This document shows positions 62,052 through 64,000 of a DNA stretch of 64,000 nucleotides, in pieces. The stretch spans positions 558,001 to 622,000 of the forward strand of contig NZ_JAMFLZ010000001.1 in NCBI RefSeq assembly GCF_023502325.1, in the 5' to 3' direction. How positions within the stretch are numbered: the first letter of the stretch is position 1; each line of letters starts with the position of its first letter. Below the pieces are notes generated by a model that was not told the DNA's origin, did not search any database, and saw nothing but the letters and a program-made list of their open reading frames with translations. The position numbers and the translations under genes were made by a program. The stretch is from Wocania_A spongiicola (lineage in GTDB: Bacteria > Bacteroidota > Bacteroidia > Flavobacteriales > Flavobacteriaceae).

Positions 62052-64000
62052 TTAAAATTTAGCGGCTATATTTAAGAATACAGTTCTTGTGGTTGGTGGT
62101 GCTAAGTTTTCAAAACCAGTAGCATTAGATCGTGTAGCATTAACTGCCTCAGGGTCTACACCATTTAAATGTTCTGTAATTAACCATACATTGTTGGCTG
62201 AAACTCCAACAGATAACCCTTGAAAAGGTGTTCGATCTATAAATGCTTTATCAAATGTATAGGTTAAATTTACGTTTCTTAACCTTACGTGTGTTGCATC
62301 ATACACATTAGCTTCATTAATACCCAAGTTTCCAGAACGACCTGTAATAGCTGCCCAGTAGTTTTGAGGTGTAGCTCCAGTGGTATTTTCACTTAAATTT
62401 CCAGCGCCGTCATCTACAACACCATTAAATACAATATCAGCTCTTTCTCCGTTAAGTGCTGTAACAGCTGCTAAACCAGATCTTTGTAGCGCATGATTTG
62501 TGCCAGAGAAAATTTCACCTCCAATGCTAGCATTAAATAGGAAGCTAAAAGAAAAGTTTTTATATGTAAACATATTTGTAATACCTAATAAAGCATCAGG
62601 TTGTTGAGAACCTAAAACATGTTTGTCTGTTGAAGCTAGTGGTAATCCATCAGCATCAACTAAAATTCTTCCAAAAAATTGGCTTGATTCATCTTCAACT
62701 CTTCTAAACTTAGAACCTACTATTACACCATAATCTCCACCTACATCGGCTCTAATATTAAAGTTGTCAAACCCACCTAAGCTATATTCTGTAACATCGT
62801 CAGCCAACTCTTCAATAGTATTCTTGTTTGTTGAGTAATTAACATCCATGTCCCAAGATAATCCATCTGGGTTATCCAAAATTCTGGTTTTTAAAGTTAA
62901 CTCAACACCAGTGTTTTGAATATCACCAGCATTTATCAACTTAGAATTAAATCCGCTAAAAGGATCTAAAGGAAGGTTTATTATCTGATTTGTTGCATTT
63001 TGCTTATACCAAGTAACATCTAATCCTATTCTATTGTTTAAAAAGCGCGCTTCTAAACCAACCTCAACAGATTTAATCAACTCATTTACAATATCTGGGT
63101 TTCTTAATACGCTGTTTGTACCGGCTGTTGTATTTCCGTTAGCATCATTACCTATAGTAAATGCGTTGTATAATGAAAAAGGACTCAAATCATTACCTAC
63201 TTCAGCATAAGATCCTCTTATTTTACCAAAAGTGAACCAACTTGGTAAGTCACCACCATTTTTTGTTATCATATCAGAAATAACAAGTGATGTATTTACA
63301 GATGAGTAGAAAAATGATCTATTAGCTTCACTTAGAGCTGATGACCAATCATTACGACCAGTTATATCTAAAAATAAATAACCATCATAGTTGATTTGTA
63401 AAAGACCATAGGCTGAGTTTATTTTTTTGTTGCTAAACCCTTGAGAAACACTTGCAGGATTTACTCCATTATTTAAACTAAATAGATTAGGAACAAGTAA
63501 TTCTCCTGAATTACTACTTATGCTACTTCTTTCTGTAGACATTAAGTTACCTCCTAAAGTAATAGATCCTCCTATTTTTCCAAAAATATTGTCTTTAGCA
63601 GCAGCTATTAAAGCACTATAGTTTTGCTCAATAAAAGTATTTTTTCCTAAACCATAAGAAGACGTACTTGAAGTACCGGCAAATACTTTAGATTCAGTAT
63701 TTGTGGTATATAAATCTGCTCCTCCTCTAATTTCTGCACTTAACCAATCGTTAAACTGATGTTTTAAAGTCGCGTTAATTATAAAACGATCTCTTGAATC
63801 TGAACTTAAACGTCTTTGATTAGCCCAGTAAGGGTTAATTTGATTAGAGTTAGGGTCAAACCATATTTGATTTCCAAACTCATCTACACCTGCAGAATAT
63901 TGCTCAATATCACGTGATCTCGGGAAATTGATTATGGTTTGATATTGACTTAAAGCACCAAAACCAGTTCTTGGTCTGTTATTAGCCGTAGTCCTATTAT
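62052..64000 (-). CDS. SusC/RagA TonB-linked outer-membrane protein, 5' part outside window
   Basis: The open frame runs from the right edge to 62052 without a stop, giving 649 codons of the barrel half of a SusC protein (for example GKIGGSITLGGNLMSTERSS, DGYLFLDITGRNDWSSALSE, SYAEVGNDLSPFSLYNAFT, and the end NVWLITEHLNGVDPEAVNATR...TRTVFLNIAAKF). An ATG at 63542 is internal and not the start. The plug and signal peptide lie beyond the window, so it cannot be said whether an STN domain is present. It is paired with the susD gene 12 nt downstream. Confidence 0.93.
   Translation of the reverse strand, partial: NRTTANNRPRTGFGALSQYQTIINFPRSRDIEQYSAGVDEFGNQIWFDPNSNQINPYWANQRRLSSDSRDRFIINATLKHQFNDWLSAEIRGGADLYTTNTESKVFAGTSSTSSYGLGKNTFIEQNYSALIAAAKDNIFGKIGGSITLGGNLMSTERSSISSNSGELLVPNLFSLNNGVNPASVSQGFSNKKINSAYGLLQINYDGYLFLDITGRNDWSSALSEANRSFFYSSVNTSLVISDMITKNGGDLPSWFTFGKIRGSYAEVGNDLSPFSLYNAFTIGNDANGNTTAGTNSVLRNPDIVNELIKSVEVGLEARFLNNRIGLDVTWYKQNATNQIINLPLDPFSGFNSKLINAGDIQNTGVELTLKTRILDNPDGLSWDMDVNYSTNKNTIEELADDVTEYSLGGFDNFNIRADVGGDYGVIVGSKFRRVEDESSQFFGRILVDADGLPLASTDKHVLGSQQPDALLGITNMFTYKNFSFSFLFNASIGGEIFSGTNHALQRSGLAAVTALNGERADIVFNGVVDDGAGNLSENTTGATPQNYWAAITGRSGNLGINEANVYDATHVRLRNVNLTYTFDKAFIDRTPFQGLSVGVSANNVWLITEHLNGVDPEAVNATRSNATGFENLAPPTTRTVFLNIAAKF

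Noticed and set aside
63540..63542. ATG as the start of the last SusC gene
   Set aside because: The frame continues open to the window edge and encodes typical SusC barrel sequence, so the ATG is an internal methionine.

Overview
The window comes from an AT-rich member of the Bacteroidota, most likely a marine or free-living Flavobacteriaceae. Reasons: DnaE carries a fused N-terminal proofreading domain; bS16 has a long acidic tail; there are SusC/SusD pairs, FecR/ECF-sigma regulation, a type B T9SS sorting domain, CRTAC-type FG-GAP/ASPIC-UnbV lipoproteins, and promoters of the Bacteroidota form (TTTG, 19 nt, TAnnTTTG). No rRNA, CRISPR array or complete insertion sequence is visible. There is one tRNA gene (Asp, GTC).

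Region 1 (1-12.8 kb) is mostly core chromosome. It holds a trmN6-like methylase (cut by the left edge), rimM, rpsP, a lactonase-type lipoprotein, dnaE, a MarR regulator with a C-terminal four-cysteine cluster beside three small genes (thioredoxin-like, secreted unknown, DUF2024), an SRPBCC-ArsR-SRPBCC operon, trxA, a ClpP paralogue and a DUF58 protein. A 13-bp palindrome repeated at three promoters probably defines the MarR regulon. Two larger palindromes precede the ArsR operon. A structured, apparently non-coding element lies at about 10.50-10.66 kb.

Region 2 (12.8-40.3 kb) is an accessory region anchored at tRNA-Asp. A tyrosine recombinase lies beside the tRNA. A perfect 152-bp direct repeat containing the tRNA 3' end recurs 19.3 kb further on, bounding an integrated island (12.81-32.24 kb). 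Its cargo is a YwqK/MORN protein, an RHS polymorphic toxin with a translationally coupled candidate immunity gene and two companion secreted proteins, remnants of a second integrase and of a radC-like gene, a membrane-anchored pentapeptide-repeat protein, an SDH/SppA-type Clp-fold serine protease with a 66-aa upstream partner, and a giant T9SS-exported PKD protein. A second segment (32.2-40.3 kb) has no integrase and ends in a 35-bp copy of the tRNA-Asp terminator. It carries YegP, small envelope proteins, a DUF4382 lipoprotein, a TPR histidine kinase with its LytTR regulator, and three genes I cannot assign. I read it as an older, decayed element in tandem with the first.

Region 3 (40.3-64 kb) holds two glycan-utilisation-type loci, all on the minus strand. 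Locus A is ECF sigma, FecR, SusC with an STN domain, SusD, a CRTAC lipoprotein and a GH101 endo-alpha-N-acetylgalactosaminidase-like enzyme, which suggests mucin-type O-glycan use. Locus B is SusC (cut by the right edge), SusD, a CRTAC lipoprotein, a LytS/LytTR two-component pair and a DUF5009 acyltransferase. In both loci a hairpin terminator separates susD from the CRTAC gene.
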